In this document: positions 51,377 through 61,763 of the stretch, one piece after another
How positions within the stretch are numbered: the first letter of the stretch is position 1
Layout: each line of letters starts with the position of its first letter
Assembly (NCBI RefSeq): GCF_014191355.1
Contig: NZ_JACHWM010000006.1
Span: forward strand, 124,001 to 188,000
Length of the DNA: 64,000 nucleotides
Reading direction: 5' to 3'
Origin: Methylobacterium sp. R2-1
Lineage (GTDB): Bacteria > Pseudomonadota > Alphaproteobacteria > Rhizobiales > Beijerinckiaceae
The notes under the pieces: generated by a model
The model's input: only the letters and a program-made list of their open reading frames with translations
Told to the model about the DNA's origin: nothing
Databases searched by the model: none
Program-made: the position numbers and the translations under genes

Positions 51377-53176
51377 TCAGTTCGGCAGGGCGAAGACCGT
51401 GAGCTGTCCGCCGAGATTGGTGTAGCTCGACAGGCCCGCATAGCCGCCCACGGCGCCAAGGCCGGCATTCGGATCGGTCAGGCCGGCCGCGAGGCCGATA
51501 CCGGCCCAGCCGCCGACGCCCGACAGGACGCCCACGTACTGCTTGCCCTTGTGCTCGTAGGTCATCACGTTGCCGATGATGCCGGAGGCGGTCTTGAACT
51601 TGTAGAGTTCCTTGCCCGACTTGGCGTCTACCGCCTTCAGGTAGCCCTCGAGCGTGCCGTAGAAGACCACGTCACCGGCGGTGGCGAGCGCGCCCGACCA
51701 GACCGAGAACTGCTCGGGGTTCGACCACTTGATCTTACCCTGGATGTTGTCCCAGGCGATGAAGTTACCCATGCCACCGTGCGAGCCCGGAGCCGGGTAC
51801 ATCGAGAGGGTGGCGCCGACATAGGGCTGGCCGGGCGTGTAGGTGACGCGGAACGGCTCGTAATCCATGCAGACGTGATTGGTCGGCACGTAGAACAGGT
51901 TGGTCTTCGGCGAGAAGGCCGCCGGCTGCTGGTCCTTGGAGCCGAGGGCTGCCGGGCAGATCCCCTTGGTGTTGACGTCCTCGCCGCTCTGGTCGGTCGA
52001 GTACTTGGCCACCACCTGCGGGCGCCCGGTCTTGAGATCGACCTTGGTGGCCCAGTTCACCACCGGATCGAATTTCTCCGCCACTAGAAGCTCACCGGTG
52101 GCGCGGTCGAGGGTGTAGGCGAAGCCGTTGCGGTCGAAGTGCGTCAGGAGCGGGCGCTCCTTCCCATCGACCTTCTGGTCCGTGAGGATCATCTCATTGA
52201 TGCCGTCGTAGTCCCACTCGTCGTGGGGCGTCATCTGATAGATCCACCGAGCCATGCCGGTATCGGGATCGCGGGCGAAGATCGCCATCGTCCACTTGTT
52301 GTCGCCCGGGCGCTGCTTCGGGTTCCAGGTCGAGGGGTTGGCGGTGCCGTAATAGACGAGGTTCAGCTTCGGATCGTAGGAATACCAGCCCCAGGTGGCG
52401 CCGCCGCCGGTCTTCCACTGATCGCCTTCCCAGGTCTTCAGCGAGGAATCCTTGCCGATCGGCTTGCCGAGTTCGGTGGTCTTCTGCGGATCGACCAGCA
52501 TCTCGTCGTCGGGCCCGACCGAGTAACCGCGCCAGACCCGCTTGCCGGTCTTGGCGTCGTAGGCGGTGATGTGGCCGCGGATGCCGTACTCAGCCCCTGA
52601 GATGCCGACGATGATCTTGTCCTTCACCGGCAGCACGGTGGCGGTGTTGGTCTCGCCGATCTTCGAGTCGCCGTTCTTGACCGACCAGTTGACCTTGCCG
52701 GTCTTGGCATCGAGCGAGACCAGCGTGGTGTCGGCTTGGTGCAGGATGATCGCCCCGTCGGCGTAGGCGAGCCCGCGATAGACCGTGTCGCAGCACATCA
52801 CCGGGATCACCGCCGGGTCCTGCTTCGGCTCATATTTCCAGACGATCTTACCGCCCTGATCGAGGTCGAGCGCGTAGACGAGGTTCGGAAACGGCGTGTG
52901 CAGGTACATCATGTTGCCGATGACGAGAGGGGAGCCCTCGTGGCCGCGCAGCACGCCGGTCGAGAAGCTCCAGGCCACCTGCAGATTCTTGACGTTGGAC
53001 GCGTTGATCTGGTCGAGCTTGGAATAGCGGGTGTTGGCGTAGTCGACCGTCTGGAGCACCTGCTCCGCCGGGTTGGCAATCCGCTTCGCCACGTCCTCGT
53101 TGGCAAGGATGGGCGAGAGGGAGGCCGGCGACAGGCCGGCGGCCAGGGTGAGCGCCAGCAGCGAGACGCGTTTCAT
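51377..53176 (-). CDS. xoxF: Lanthanide-dependent methanol dehydrogenase
   Basis: The 599-residue PQQ enzyme has a Sec signal ([20 protein letters not shown]) and an eight-bladed propeller. The vicinal disulfide Cys128-Cys129 lies in MCCDTV. Metal-binding residues are visible: Glu196 in GAEYG, Asn280 in TANPSTWN and Asp322 in WDYDG. The extra Asp324 of the Asp-Tyr-Asp motif is the lanthanide signature of XoxF; Ca-type MxaF has Ala there. It oxidises methanol in the periplasm. GGAGG lies 7 bases before the ATG. No xoxG or xoxJ follows, so it resembles the orphan xoxF2 rather than xoxF1 (copy number is inference). Confidence 0.96.
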   Translation of the reverse strand: MKRVSLLALTLAAGLSPASLSPILANEDVAKRIANPAEQVLQTVDYANTRYSKLDQINASNVKNLQVAWSFSTGVLRGHEGSPLVIGNMMYLHTPFPNLVYALDLDQGGKIVWKYEPKQDPAVIPVMCCDTVYRGLAYADGAIILHQADTTLVSLDAKTGKVNWSVKNGDSKIGETNTATVLPVKDKIIVGISGAEYGIRGHITAYDAKTGKRVWRGYSVGPDDEMLVDPQKTTELGKPIGKDSSLKTWEGDQWKTGGGATWGWYSYDPKLNLVYYGTANPSTWNPKQRPGDNKWTMAIFARDPDTGMARWIYQMTPHDEWDYDGINEMILTDQKVDGKERPLLTHFDRNGFAYTLDRATGELLVAEKFDPVVNWATKVDLKTGRPQVVAKYSTDQSGEDVNTKGICPAALGSKDQQPAAFSPKTNLFYVPTNHVCMDYEPFRVTYTPGQPYVGATLSMYPAPGSHGGMGNFIAWDNIQGKIKWSNPEQFSVWSGALATAGDVVFYGTLEGYLKAVDAKSGKELYKFKTASGIIGNVMTYEHKGKQYVGVLSGVGGWAGIGLAAGLTDPNAGLGAVGGYAGLSSYTNLGGQLTVFALPN

Positions 53177-53258
53177 CGGGGTTCCTCCACAGGCATCTGT
53201 TGTCGTTGAGCCCGGTCGTGCGAGCGGCGGAGGGCCGGGTTCCGTTGCCGCCGGGCGC

Positions 53259-53277
53259 TCTCAAGAAGATCTCAAGA
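53259..53277. promoter_or_regulatory. 11-bp-phased TCTCAAGA direct repeat in xoxF/kinase intergenic
   Basis: TCTCAAGA occurs at 53259-53266 and 53270-53277, one helical turn apart, in the 225-bp gap between divergent xoxF and the sensor kinase. It is a candidate binding site for the NarL-type response regulator encoded next to it. Confidence 0.4.
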
Positions 53278-53401
53278 TCCGTTCGCGGTGGAGGGACGGC
53301 GTCCCGATCGGCGTTGGGAGATCTTCCCGATCTTGCGGGGGGCGCCTTGCCAAGGGGCCGGGCCTGCGGCTCCTTTCCCGTCAGGGTGGAGGAAGCCGGC
53401 T

Positions 53402-54826
53402 ATGCGCCTGTTGACGGGACTGATCCTGCGCGTGGTCGCCGTGGTGGCGCTCTGCCTCGCGGCGGCCTCGGCCTGGGTGATGTGGGACGTGAACCGGACA
53501 ATCCGGGCGGAAGCCGCGGCGTCCGCGGACCGCGTGGTGCGCGAGGCGCGCGAACTCGCGTGGCGCGAGCTGACCTGGCGCGGCAGTTCGGGGCGGGACG
53601 CCAAATACGCCTTCCCCGATTGGCGCAGCTCCGAGACCCTCAGGGTCATCGCGCCCGGCTACTGCGTCAGCCTCGCCTGGACCGACGAGGCGCCGCGCCG
53701 GCTCTGCGGCGGCTGGTCGGGGGTGGGGGCGGCCCCGCCCGCTTGGTTCGACGCGGCCTACGCTGCCCTGTTCGGTCCGAGCCTTCCGGTAACCCGCACG
53801 GTCACACTTAACCGCCGCGACGCCGGTCAGGTGATCGCGGTGGCCGATCACGGGGCAGCCGCGCGGCAGGCGTGGCGCATCGTCAGCGTGGTCGTCGGCG
53901 TCGCCGCCGCGATGGCGGCCGGCATCGGCTTGCTCGCGACCCTGGCGATCGGCCATGCCCTGATGCCCGCCGAGCGGATCGTGCGGTGTCTGCGCAAGAT
54001 GGAAGGAGGGGCCTACGACCTGCGCCTGCCCGCCTTCCGGGCGCGGGAATTTGCGCTGATCGCCCGAGCCGTCAACGACCTGACGCAGCGTCTCGCCGAG
54101 ACCACGGCCCAGCGCGCGGCGCTGACTCGGCGCCTGTTCCAAGTGCAGGAGGAGGAGCGCCGCGCCCTGGCGCGCGACCTGCACGACGAGTTCGGCCAAT
54201 GCCTCACGGCGGCTTCCGCGCTCGCCGCCGCCGTCGCCGCGGGCACGGATGGCGACCGCCCCGACATCGCCGAGGACGCCCGCGCGATCTCCAGCATCAC
54301 GGAGCGGATGATGGGCACCCTGCGCAGCACGCTCGCCCGCCTTCGGCCGCCGGATCTCGACACAGTGGGGCTGGAGCGCTCCCTCGGCCACTTGGTCGCG
54401 ACCTGGAACGCCCGCGGGGCGGCGCTCGCCGCTGCCCGCACCGGAGCGGTGCCCGAGACGATCCCCACCTTCCGCCTCGACATCGTTGGCAGCCTGAGCC
54501 ACGTGCCGGCACAGGCGGGGTTGAGCCTCTACCGCATCGCCCAGGAATGCCTCACCAACGCCGCCCGCCACGGCCGCCCGAGCGAGGTGCGCCTGCGGGT
54601 CGAGGGCGACGACCCCATCCGCGGCCTCGCCCTATCGGTCGAGGACGATGGCGGCGGCGCGCCCGAGCGGCTGGAGGCTAAGGCTGGCTACGGGCTCATC
54701 GGCATCCGCGAGCGGGTCGCCGCGCTCGGCGGCTCGCTGTCGATCGAGCGGCCAGCCGGCGGGATCGGGGTGCGGATCGCTGCGATCATCCCCTTCGCGG
54801 ACCCGGCCGGAGCCCGCTTCGCGTGA
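53402..54826 (+). CDS. Sensor histidine kinase, NarL-type (HisKA_3)
   Basis: ATG 53402 begins the first membrane helix (LLTGLILRVVAVVALCLAAAS). The 474-residue protein has a periplasmic loop (~30-155), a second helix (~160-183) and a HAMP-like segment (LMPAERIVRCLRKMEGG). The HisKA_3 phosphoacceptor His261 lies in ARDLHDEFGQ, and an ATPase domain has AQECLTNAARHG and VEDDGGG. Its stop overlaps the response-regulator start (GTGA), so both are co-translated. It is divergent from xoxF. The periplasmic loop could sense a C1-related or metal signal, which is inference. Confidence 0.93.
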   Translation: MRLLTGLILRVVAVVALCLAAASAWVMWDVNRTIRAEAAASADRVVREARELAWRELTWRGSSGRDAKYAFPDWRSSETLRVIAPGYCVSLAWTDEAPRRLCGGWSGVGAAPPAWFDAAYAALFGPSLPVTRTVTLNRRDAGQVIAVADHGAAARQAWRIVSVVVGVAAAMAAGIGLLATLAIGHALMPAERIVRCLRKMEGGAYDLRLPAFRAREFALIARAVNDLTQRLAETTAQRAALTRRLFQVQEEERRALARDLHDEFGQCLTAASALAAAVAAGTDGDRPDIAEDARAISSITERMMGTLRSTLARLRPPDLDTVGLERSLGHLVATWNARGAALAAARTGAVPETIPTFRLDIVGSLSHVPAQAGLSLYRIAQECLTNAARHGRPSEVRLRVEGDDPIRGLALSVEDDGGGAPERLEAKAGYGLIGIRERVAALGGSLSIERPAGGIGVRIAAIIPFADPAGARFA

Positions 54827-55479
54827 GCGGCACCACGATCCTGCTCGTCGACGACCATCCCGTGGTGCGGGCGGGCTACCGCAAGCTGCTGGAGCGACAG
54901 CCGGGCTACCGGGTCATCGCCGAGGCCGAGAGCGCGGCCGCCGCCTACCGCGACTACCGCCGCTTGAAGCCCGACATCGTCATCCTCGATCTCAGCCTGC
55001 CCGGCGCCAGCGGCCTGGAGGCGATCCGGCGCATCCGCGCCTACGACCGGGCGGCGCGCATCCTCGTCTTCTCGATGCACCAGGGCACGCCGTTCGCCCT
55101 CAAGGCATTCGAGGCCGGGGCCTGCGGCTACGTCACCAAGAGCAGCCCACCCCAAGAGCTCGTCGCGGCCATGGGGACGGTGATGCGCGGCGGGCAGGCG
55201 GTCAGCGAGGACATCGCCCGCGAGATCGCCGCCGAGCGCCTCTCCGGCCGCCGCTCGCCGATCGAGGACCTGGGACCGCGCGAGGTGGAGATCTTAGGGT
55301 TGATCGCCTCGGGGCTGACGACCGAGGCCATCGCCGACGCTCTCGCGCTGAGCCCCAAGACGGTCCAGAACTACCATTCGAGCATCAAGGCGAAGCTGCG
55401 CGTCCAGACCGACGCCGACCTTGTCTGGCTGTCGATCTCCGCCGGGCTGATGCTGCGTCGGACCGGTCCGGAGGCGTGA
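54823..55479 (+). CDS. NarL/FixJ-family response regulator
   Basis: GTG 54823 overlaps the kinase stop by 4 bases. The 218-residue protein has a receiver domain with acidic pair Asp10/Asp11, phosphorylation site Asp56 in VILDLSLP and Lys106 in VTKSS. A LuxR-type HTH follows (LGPREVEILGLIASGLTTEAIADALALSPKTVQNYHSSIKAKL). It is the cognate partner of the kinase. Its position opposite xoxF makes control of that gene plausible. Confidence 0.94.
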   Translation: MSGTTILLVDDHPVVRAGYRKLLERQPGYRVIAEAESAAAAYRDYRRLKPDIVILDLSLPGASGLEAIRRIRAYDRAARILVFSMHQGTPFALKAFEAGACGYVTKSSPPQELVAAMGTVMRGGQAVSEDIAREIAAERLSGRRSPIEDLGPREVEILGLIASGLTTEAIADALALSPKTVQNYHSSIKAKLRVQTDADLVWLSISAGLMLRRTGPEA

Positions 55480-55491
55480 GCCGGGATCGGC

Positions 55492-56436
55492 TCAGGTGAA
55501 TAGGCTCGATACGCTCGATTCCGTCGCCGTGCGCCCGATCGCTTCGCCCAGCAGCGGCGCGATCGAGATCACGCGGATGTTGCGGGCGAGCTTCACGGCC
55601 TGCGTCGGCAGGATCGAGTCGGTGATGACGAGTTCCTTCATCCGCGAGGCGGCGATGCGCGAGACCGCGCCGCCCGACAGCACCCCGTGGGTGATGTAGG
55701 CCGACACGTCTCGGGCGCCGGCATTGAGCAGCGCCTCGGCCGCGTTCACCAGGGTGCCGCCGGAATCGACGATGTCGTCGACGAGGATGCAGGACTGGCC
55801 TTCGACGTCGCCGATGATGTTCATCACCTCCGACTCGCCCGCCCGCTCGCGGCGCTTGTCGACGATGGCGAGCGACGCGTCGATGCGCTTGGCGAGCGCG
55901 CGGGCGCGCACCACGCCGCCGACGTCGGGCGAGACCACCATGCGCTCGCCGGGCGCGAGGCGCTCCTTGATGTCGCGCACCATCACGGGAGCGGCGAACA
56001 GGTTGTCGGTGGGGATGTCGAAGAAGCCCTGGATCTGACCGGCATGGAGATCGAGCGTCAGCACGCGGTCGGCGCCGGCCTCGGTGATGAGGTTGGCCAC
56101 GAGCTTGGCGGAGATCGGCGTGCGGCCCGAGGTGCGCCGGTCCTGCCGGGCATAGCCGAAATAGGGGATCACCGCCGTGATGCGCCGCGCCGACGACCGA
56201 CGCGCAGCGTCGATCATGATCAGCAGCTCCATCAGGTGGTCGTTGGCCGGGAACGAGGTCGACTGGACGATGAACACGTCCTCGCCGCGCACGTTCTCCT
56301 GCAGCTCGACAAAGATCTCCATGTCGGCGAAACGCCGGACCATGCAGCTCGCGAGCGGCAATTCGAGGTAGGCGGCGATCGCTTCCGCGAGCGGGCGGCT
56401 CGCATTGCCAGCGATGATCTTGATGGACGACGTCAT
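55492..56436 (-). CDS. prs: Ribose-phosphate pyrophosphokinase
   Basis: ATG 56436 ([20 protein letters not shown]) gives the family length of 314 residues. Visible hallmarks are the flexible-loop-region YARQDRR, the [18 protein letters not shown] stretch and the PRPP-binding signature [13 protein letters not shown]. It makes PRPP from ribose-5-phosphate and ATP for nucleotide, His and Trp synthesis. It is convergent with the response regulator, only 12 bases apart. Confidence 0.97.
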   Translation of the reverse strand: MTSSIKIIAGNASRPLAEAIAAYLELPLASCMVRRFADMEIFVELQENVRGEDVFIVQSTSFPANDHLMELLIMIDAARRSSARRITAVIPYFGYARQDRRTSGRTPISAKLVANLITEAGADRVLTLDLHAGQIQGFFDIPTDNLFAAPVMVRDIKERLAPGERMVVSPDVGGVVRARALAKRIDASLAIVDKRRERAGESEVMNIIGDVEGQSCILVDDIVDSGGTLVNAAEALLNAGARDVSAYITHGVLSGGAVSRIAASRMKELVITDSILPTQAVKLARNIRVISIAPLLGEAIGRTATESSVSSLFT

Positions 56437-56604
56437 GCCGGGCGTCTCTCGGCTCGCTTTTTCAGTCACTCGCGGGACGCGCGCGAAACGATTACGTCCG
56501 AGACCGCACAAGCATCCGGCCGCGCGGCTCATACCAGCGGGGCCGAGCCCTCACAATGGTTTCGTCACAAAGGTTTCAAAGAGCGGAACCCTGCTGCGCC
56601 CCGA

Positions 56605-56832
56605 TCACGGCTCGAGCAGACGGTGCAGGTGGACGATGAAGTAGCGGGTCTGGGCGCTGTCGACGGTCGCCTGCGCTTTGGCCCGCCATGCGGTCTGGGC
56701 CGAGGCGTAGTCGGGAAAGACGCCGACGATGTCGAGATCCTTGATGTCCCGGAAGCGCACGCCCGAGACGTCCTCCAGCTCGCCGCCGAAGACGAGGTGG
56801 AGCTTCTGGTCCGAGTCGATCGTCGTGGTCAC
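56605..56832 (-). CDS. DUF4170 family protein
   Basis: The 75-residue protein has the DUF4170 pattern LHLVFGGELEDVSG, LDIVGVFPDYASAQTAWRAKAQATVDSAQTRYFIVHLHRLLEP. It is small, cytosolic and conserved in Alphaproteobacteria next to core genes. Function is unknown. It lies between xseA and prs on the same strand. Confidence 0.9.
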   Translation of the reverse strand: MTTTIDSDQKLHLVFGGELEDVSGVRFRDIKDLDIVGVFPDYASAQTAWRAKAQATVDSAQTRYFIVHLHRLLEP

Positions 56833-56982
56833 GCGTCTCTCCTGCGGGATGCCGGGGCCCGCCGCCGGTCAGGCAGGAGCCGTGCCGCTCGGTCGCAGAG
56901 GTGGCCGGGTCGGTCAAGCCGCCTTGCGTGCAAGGAGGGGGTGATACGGGGGCGGGACGGACATGATCCGCCGTCTCGCGCT

Positions 56983-58542
56983 TCAGAACAGCGAGCCTTG
57001 CCGCGCCGGCGGCTCGGTCGTCGCCTCCTTGAGCTTCGGCGACGGCTCGGGTGCAGGCCGGCGGGGGGCGCGCTTCGGGCGTGGCGGCGACGGCGGGGCG
57101 TCGGCAAGGGGAGCGGCCGGAGCGTCCTCCGGGCGCGCAAAGATTGCGTCGTCGGCGAACTGCAGCTGGAGCCGAGCGGCCTTCGCGGCGGTCTCGGCCG
57201 AGCGGACCGGCAGCCCGTCGGCGTCGCGCACGAGGGCGTAGCCGCGGGCGAGCACCGCCTTGTAGCTGAGCGCCCCGAGCAGGCCGGACTGCGCCCCGAG
57301 GCGGTCGCGGCGGCGCTCGATGATGCGGGAAATGGCGGTGCGCGGGCGGTGGTCGATACCGGCGAGCCGTGCCCGCGCCTCGGCCAAGGCGATCGCCGGC
57401 GATCGCCGTGTCAGCCGGTCGGCGAGGCGGTTCAGGCGCTCGCGGGAATCGCGGGCGTTGGCGGCGAGCGCCGGCCGCAGCCGCGCGTCGGCCAGGTCGA
57501 GGCGCTGGCGCTTGGCGGCCAGGAAGGCGTCGGCGCCGGGAATCGCCCGCACCAGCGCGCGGAAATCGGCCCGCTCGCGCTCGATCCGCCGCAGCATCGT
57601 GCCCGCCTGCCGGGCGCCGAGGTCGTGGATCTGGGCAGCGAGTTCGGCGCGCACCGGCACCGCCATCTCGGCCGCGCCCGTGGGCGTCGGGGCGCGGCGG
57701 TCGGAGGCGAAGTCGATCAGCGTCGTGTCGGTCTCGTGGCCGACGGCGGAGATCAGGGGAATGTCGGATTCGGCGGCGGCGCGCACCACCGCCTCCTCGT
57801 TGAAGGCCCAGAGATCCTCGATCGAGCCGCCGCCGCGGGCGACGATCAGCACGTCCGGCCGCGGGATGGCTCCGTCGGGGGCGAGCGCGTTGAAGCCCCG
57901 GATCGCTGCGGCGATTTCCTCGGCCGCCCCCTCCCCCTGCACCCGCACCGGCCAGACCAACACGGGACGGGGAAAGCGGTCCTCGAGCCGGTGGAGGATG
58001 TCGCGGATCACCGCGCCGGTCGGCGAGGTGACGACGCCGATCACCCGCGGCAGGAACGGGATCGGCTGCTTTCGCTCCGCTTCGAACAGCCCCTCGGCCG
58101 CGAGCTGGCGCTTGCGCTCCTCCAGCAGCGCCATCCAGGCGCCGATGCCGGCGGGCTCCATCGAGTCGATGACGATCTGGTACGAGGATTTTCCGGCGAA
58201 TGTCGTGATCTTGCCGGTGGCGACGACCTCGAGCCCCTCCTTGGGCTTCTGGCGCAGACGCCCGAGCACACCCTTCCACACCACCGCGTCGATCTTCGCC
58301 GTGCCGTCCTTCAGCGAGAAATAGGCGTGGCCTGAGCCATGCGGCCCGCGATAGCCCGAGATCTCGCCGCGCAGGCGCACATGGCCGAAGGCGTCCTCCA
58401 GGGTGCGCTTGAGAGCGGCGGCGAGGTCGCCGACCGACCATTCGGGGGCATTGGCCTGGAGCAACGCCGAGGGGGCCGGCTCTCCCGGCGGCGGCACGGC
58501 AGCGGCAGAGGTCGCAGGACGTGGCGGGGGCACGAGCGGCAT
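56983..58542 (-). CDS. xseA: Exodeoxyribonuclease VII large subunit
   Basis: ATG 58542 is taken because the upstream extension is unlike the family. The ~519-residue protein has an N-terminal OB-fold ([45 protein letters not shown]) and a central nuclease core ([74 protein letters not shown]). A coiled-coil, an [17 protein letters not shown] finish and a disordered Pro-rich tail follow. With XseB, encoded elsewhere, it degrades single-stranded DNA. Confidence 0.95.
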   Translation of the reverse strand: MPLVPPPRPATSAAAVPPPGEPAPSALLQANAPEWSVGDLAAALKRTLEDAFGHVRLRGEISGYRGPHGSGHAYFSLKDGTAKIDAVVWKGVLGRLRQKPKEGLEVVATGKITTFAGKSSYQIVIDSMEPAGIGAWMALLEERKRQLAAEGLFEAERKQPIPFLPRVIGVVTSPTGAVIRDILHRLEDRFPRPVLVWPVRVQGEGAAEEIAAAIRGFNALAPDGAIPRPDVLIVARGGGSIEDLWAFNEEAVVRAAAESDIPLISAVGHETDTTLIDFASDRRAPTPTGAAEMAVPVRAELAAQIHDLGARQAGTMLRRIERERADFRALVRAIPGADAFLAAKRQRLDLADARLRPALAANARDSRERLNRLADRLTRRSPAIALAEARARLAGIDHRPRTAISRIIERRRDRLGAQSGLLGALSYKAVLARGYALVRDADGLPVRSAETAAKAARLQLQFADDAIFARPEDAPAAPLADAPPSPPRPKRAPRRPAPEPSPKLKEATTEPPARQGSLF

Positions 58543-59089
58543 GGGGCCGGACGCTAGGGAACGGGCCGGGTGAGGTAAAGGCCGCCGGATCGATCGGCTG
58601 GGGAAGGGCGTGCGAGTGTGGCGCCGGGGCCGCGTCCGCGCCCCCCATCGTTCCTCGTTCGACACAGGACTTGCCCGACTGCCGGCGCCGTCAGCGGCCA
58701 TGTCGGAGCGTAAAGATCAGGCAGAATCGGTTATATAAGGGATTTTCGGTCGGCGCAGGCGGCAGAGAGCCCTTTTCGAAGGCCACCATTGCTTTGATTG
58801 CGCGCGATCGAGGTCGCCCATTTCCTTGAGATGATACTGGGACGAGAAATAATCTCGAAAGGCACGCCTCCGATACGCTTGTCGGCTGGCAATCAGCGGC
58901 CTCGATGAAAGGACAGGCCGTGAAGGCTCAATCGGAGACGGGCGCGCAGCGGCGCCATCCGATCATCGCCGGATCGGGCCGGGTCGGTTTCGGCCGGGCC
59001 CTCGTCAGCGTGGCGGATGCGGAGAAGATCCGGGTAAGCCGCAACCTTGGCCGGGGGAGCGATCCGGTGGCCTGCCCTCCCTGGAGAAG
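58543..59089. other. Intergenic, no supported gene
   Basis: A plus-strand frame from 58905 has a plausible start but no domain and conflicts with the next frame. Nothing else is seen. Confidence 0.4.
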
Positions 59090-59278
59090 GTGGAGCGCAT
59101 CGCCCTGAAGCGGCAGGTCGCGTCCCTGCGTCAGCGACTGGAGCAAGTCGAGCGGTTGTCGCGGCCGTTCCGGCTCGGCGGCCGGGCCTGGATGAAGAGC
59201 GCGCACGCCCTGGACGAGACGGCGTTCCGGATGCGGCGTGTGCTCAAGGGGGAGCGGACGACGGGGGAGAGAAAATAG
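59090..59278 (+). CDS. Possible small coiled-coil protein
   Basis: GTG 59090 encodes 62 residues. The first half is a basic coiled coil (IALKRQVASLRQRLEQVERL) and the rest is a basic helix (LDETAFRMRRVLKG). It may start further upstream, since the same frame is open to about 59040. No family is recognised. Confidence 0.42.
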   Translation: MERIALKRQVASLRQRLEQVERLSRPFRLGGRAWMKSAHALDETAFRMRRVLKGERTTGERK

Positions 59279-59286
59279 CCCGGAAT

Positions 59287-59511
59287 TCAGATCAGGCGCG
59301 TGAGGACCAGCGCCGCCGTCACGGCCGGAGCGGCCGCCGCCACCATAGCCCAGGGCCAGACCGGTGCGAGCCGCGAGCGGCGGTTGTCGTTGGCGGCCCG
59401 TTGCGCCGGGCGGCGATGGATCACGTAGTGCGACAGCAGAACGATCGGGCGCTCGCGGGGCGGGCGGGAGGGGGAGGCGATCGAGTGGCGACAGATCGGC
59501 ATGGCCCTCAT
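59287..59511 (-). CDS. Small membrane-anchored protein
   Basis: ATG 59511 or 59502 opens ~74 residues. A basic N-terminus with RPPRERPIVLLSHYVIHRRP and the AANDNRR element seen in many Rhizobiales small proteins is followed by one C-terminal membrane helix (WAMVAAAAPAVTAALVLT). The family function is unknown. Confidence 0.5.
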   Translation of the reverse strand: MRAMPICRHSIASPSRPPRERPIVLLSHYVIHRRPAQRAANDNRRSRLAPVWPWAMVAAAAPAVTAALVLTRLI

Positions 59512-59599
59512 CAACAGGCGAGCCCGGCCAACCGTTCCGTCCGGCGTACGGGATAAAACGGTCCCGAACGGAGGCGGACGAGCGGCCGCGCCGGCCGCC

Positions 59600-60346
59600 T
59601 CACCACAGCGAGAATTCGGTCGCGAAATCCGTCGTCCGCAGCGGGCATTTCGGCGTGGGGCAGGGCTCGGCCGGGACGGCCGCGAGCACCCCGTCCGCCC
59701 CCTCCTCGAAGCGCAGGCGCACCGGCGGGCCGTCCTCCTTGGCGTAGGCGAGCCGAACCTCGAAGCGCACCGCGTCGAAGGCCTTGCGGTCGACGTAGAC
59801 GATCACGTCGCGGGAGACGGATTCGCCCGGGTTGAGGTCGGAGGGCTCGGTCGGGAGCGTCGTCGCGCCGGAAAACAGCACTCCCTGGCGCAGGATCGGT
59901 GCGCCGCTCTCGCGTACGTAGTCGCGAGCGGAATCGACGGTCGCCATGCCGGAGAGCGAGGCTCGGAAGGCGGCCTCCCGCGATGCCATCTCTGCCTCCC
60001 CTTGCGCGCCCGGCTCGGCGAAGCGGGTGCGGATGCCGACCACGGTGTAGGTGAGCCCGAGCACGCGCACGCCCGCCTGACCGACATTGGTTCGAGTCAC
60101 GGTCGAGCGGATCGCCACCCGGTCGCCGCGCTCGCCGACCCGGGCGAGGTCGGTCTTCACCGAGACCGAGGGTGGGGCGAGCCCCGGCTTGATCCGCGCC
60201 TCGTAGACGAAGGTGTAGACGCCCCAGGCTCCCGCCCCGAGGATCGCCAGCGTCTGCACCAGGGTGTTGGCGCCCTCCAGGCCAAGCCGGCCCCGCTTCT
60301 GACCCGGTCGCTCATGACTGTCGTGATGACGGTCTTGCGGCGCCAT
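59600..60346 (-). CDS. Membrane-anchored hypothetical protein
   Basis: ATG 60346 (MAPQDRHHDSHERPGQ) is chosen; the open frame upstream overlaps purD and is noise. The ~248-residue protein has a single N-terminal membrane helix (LVQTLAILGAGAWGVYTFVYEA) and a large periplasmic, beta-rich part. That part contains VAIRSTVTRTNVGQAGVRVLGLTYTVVG, VSRDVIVYVDRKAFDAVRFEVRLAYAKEDG and a terminal CPTPKCPLRT with two Cys. I do not recognise a named family. It is divergent from purD. Confidence 0.75.
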   Translation of the reverse strand: MAPQDRHHDSHERPGQKRGRLGLEGANTLVQTLAILGAGAWGVYTFVYEARIKPGLAPPSVSVKTDLARVGERGDRVAIRSTVTRTNVGQAGVRVLGLTYTVVGIRTRFAEPGAQGEAEMASREAAFRASLSGMATVDSARDYVRESGAPILRQGVLFSGATTLPTEPSDLNPGESVSRDVIVYVDRKAFDAVRFEVRLAYAKEDGPPVRLRFEEGADGVLAAVPAEPCPTPKCPLRTTDFATEFSLW

Positions 60347-60452
60347 GCGGCGGGTTCTCCCTGGTGTCGCCGGGTGTGTTGTCGGGGGCGTCGCCGGGGC
60401 AAACGCGAAACGCCCTTTCCCCGGCCCAAATTTTTTTGGATAGGGTCTCGTC

Positions 60453-61763
60453 ATGACCGAGCCTTTCTCCATCCTGCTCATCGGCTCCGGCGGGCGCGAG
60501 CACGCGCTGGCCTGGGCCATCGCCCAATCGCCGCTCTGCGCGAAACTGTTCGTCGCGCCGGGCAATCCCGGCACGGCGCAGCACGGCGAGAACCGGCCGG
60601 ACCTCGCGGTGTCCGATCACGCCGCTGTCGTCGCCTTCTGCCGGACGGAAAAGATCGGGCTGGTGGTGGTGGGGCCGGAGGCGCCGCTGGTCGCCGGGCT
60701 CGTCGACGATCTGCAAGCCGCCGGCATCCCCGCCTTCGGGCCGACGAAGGCCGCAGCGCAGCTCGAAGGCTCGAAGGGCTTCACCAAGGATCTGTGCGCT
60801 GAGCACGACATCCCGACTGCCGCCTTCGCCCGCTTCACGGAATTGGAGCCGGCGCTGGCCTATCTCCGCGAGCATGGTGCGCCGATCGTGGTCAAGGCCG
60901 ACGGGCTCGCCGCCGGCAAGGGCGTGACCGTGGCCGAGACGCTGCCCGAGGCCGAGGCCGCCGTGCGGGCGATCCTCGACGGAACGGAGGGCGGGGCGCT
61001 CGTCATCGAGGAATGCCTGTTCGGCGAGGAGGCGAGTTTCTTCGCGCTCTGCGACGGCACCCGCGCGATCCCGATCGGGACGGCGCAGGACCACAAGCGC
61101 GTCCATGACGGCGACCGAGGCCCGAATACGGGAGGCATGGGGGCCTATTCCCCCGCCTCCATCGTCACGCCGGAGATTGCGGAGACGGTGATGAACCGGA
61201 TCATCGCGCCGACGCTGGCCGGCATGGCCGCCCGCGGCACGCCGTTCGCCGGCATCCTCTATGCCGGGCTGATGCTGACGGCGGAGGGCCCGAAGCTCAT
61301 CGAGTACAACACCCGCTTCGGCGACCCGGAGGCGCAGGTGCTGATGCCGCGCCTGTCGGGTGATCTCGTGCCGGCGCTGCTGGCCGCTGCCCAGGGTGAC
61401 CTGTCCGGCATCGCGATCGGTTTCGATGCCTCCCGCGCCGCGCTCACCGTGGTGATGGCGGCGCAGGGCTATCCCGGCGCTGTGACCCGCGGCACGGAGA
61501 TCCGCGGCGCCGAGACGGCGGGAGAGGAGACGGTCGTGGTGTTCCAGGCCGGCACCCGCCGGGACGGCGACCGGCTGCTCGCCGATGGCGGCCGGGTGCT
61601 TGCGGTCACCGCGCTCGGTGCCAGCGTGCGGGAGGCGCAAAGCCGCGCCTACGCGGCGGTGAAGCGGATCGACTGGCCGGACGGGTTTTACCGCAGCGAC
61701 ATCGGCGGCCGGGAGGTCGCCCGCGAAGCGGCCGCCGGAGAGGCCGGCTCCCACGGCGCGTGA
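60453..61763 (+). CDS. purD: Phosphoribosylamine-glycine ligase
   Basis: The 436-residue ATP-grasp enzyme starts with [17 protein letters not shown], the family signature. It has [19 protein letters not shown] in the ATP-binding domain, [13 protein letters not shown], and the metal-binding [16 protein letters not shown]. It makes glycinamide ribonucleotide in purine synthesis. Its stop overlaps the next start by one base (TGATG), so tadA is translated with it. Confidence 0.97.
   Translation: MTEPFSILLIGSGGREHALAWAIAQSPLCAKLFVAPGNPGTAQHGENRPDLAVSDHAAVVAFCRTEKIGLVVVGPEAPLVAGLVDDLQAAGIPAFGPTKAAAQLEGSKGFTKDLCAEHDIPTAAFARFTELEPALAYLREHGAPIVVKADGLAAGKGVTVAETLPEAEAAVRAILDGTEGGALVIEECLFGEEASFFALCDGTRAIPIGTAQDHKRVHDGDRGPNTGGMGAYSPASIVTPEIAETVMNRIIAPTLAGMAARGTPFAGILYAGLMLTAEGPKLIEYNTRFGDPEAQVLMPRLSGDLVPALLAAAQGDLSGIAIGFDASRAALTVVMAAQGYPGAVTRGTEIRGAETAGEETVVVFQAGTRRDGDRLLADGGRVLAVTALGASVREAQSRAYAAVKRIDWPDGFYRSDIGGREVAREAAAGEAGSHGA

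Noticed and set aside
55687-58335. Very long plus-strand open frame of 882 residues
   Set aside because: It is the antisense shadow of prs, DUF4170 and xseA, whose motifs are clear on the minus strand.
58905-59108. Plus-strand frame of 67 residues after xseA
   Set aside because: It overlaps a more protein-like coiled-coil frame and has no recognisable features after residue 40.
60312-61754. Minus-strand open frame of 480 residues
   Set aside because: Antisense shadow of purD, which has all family motifs on the plus strand.
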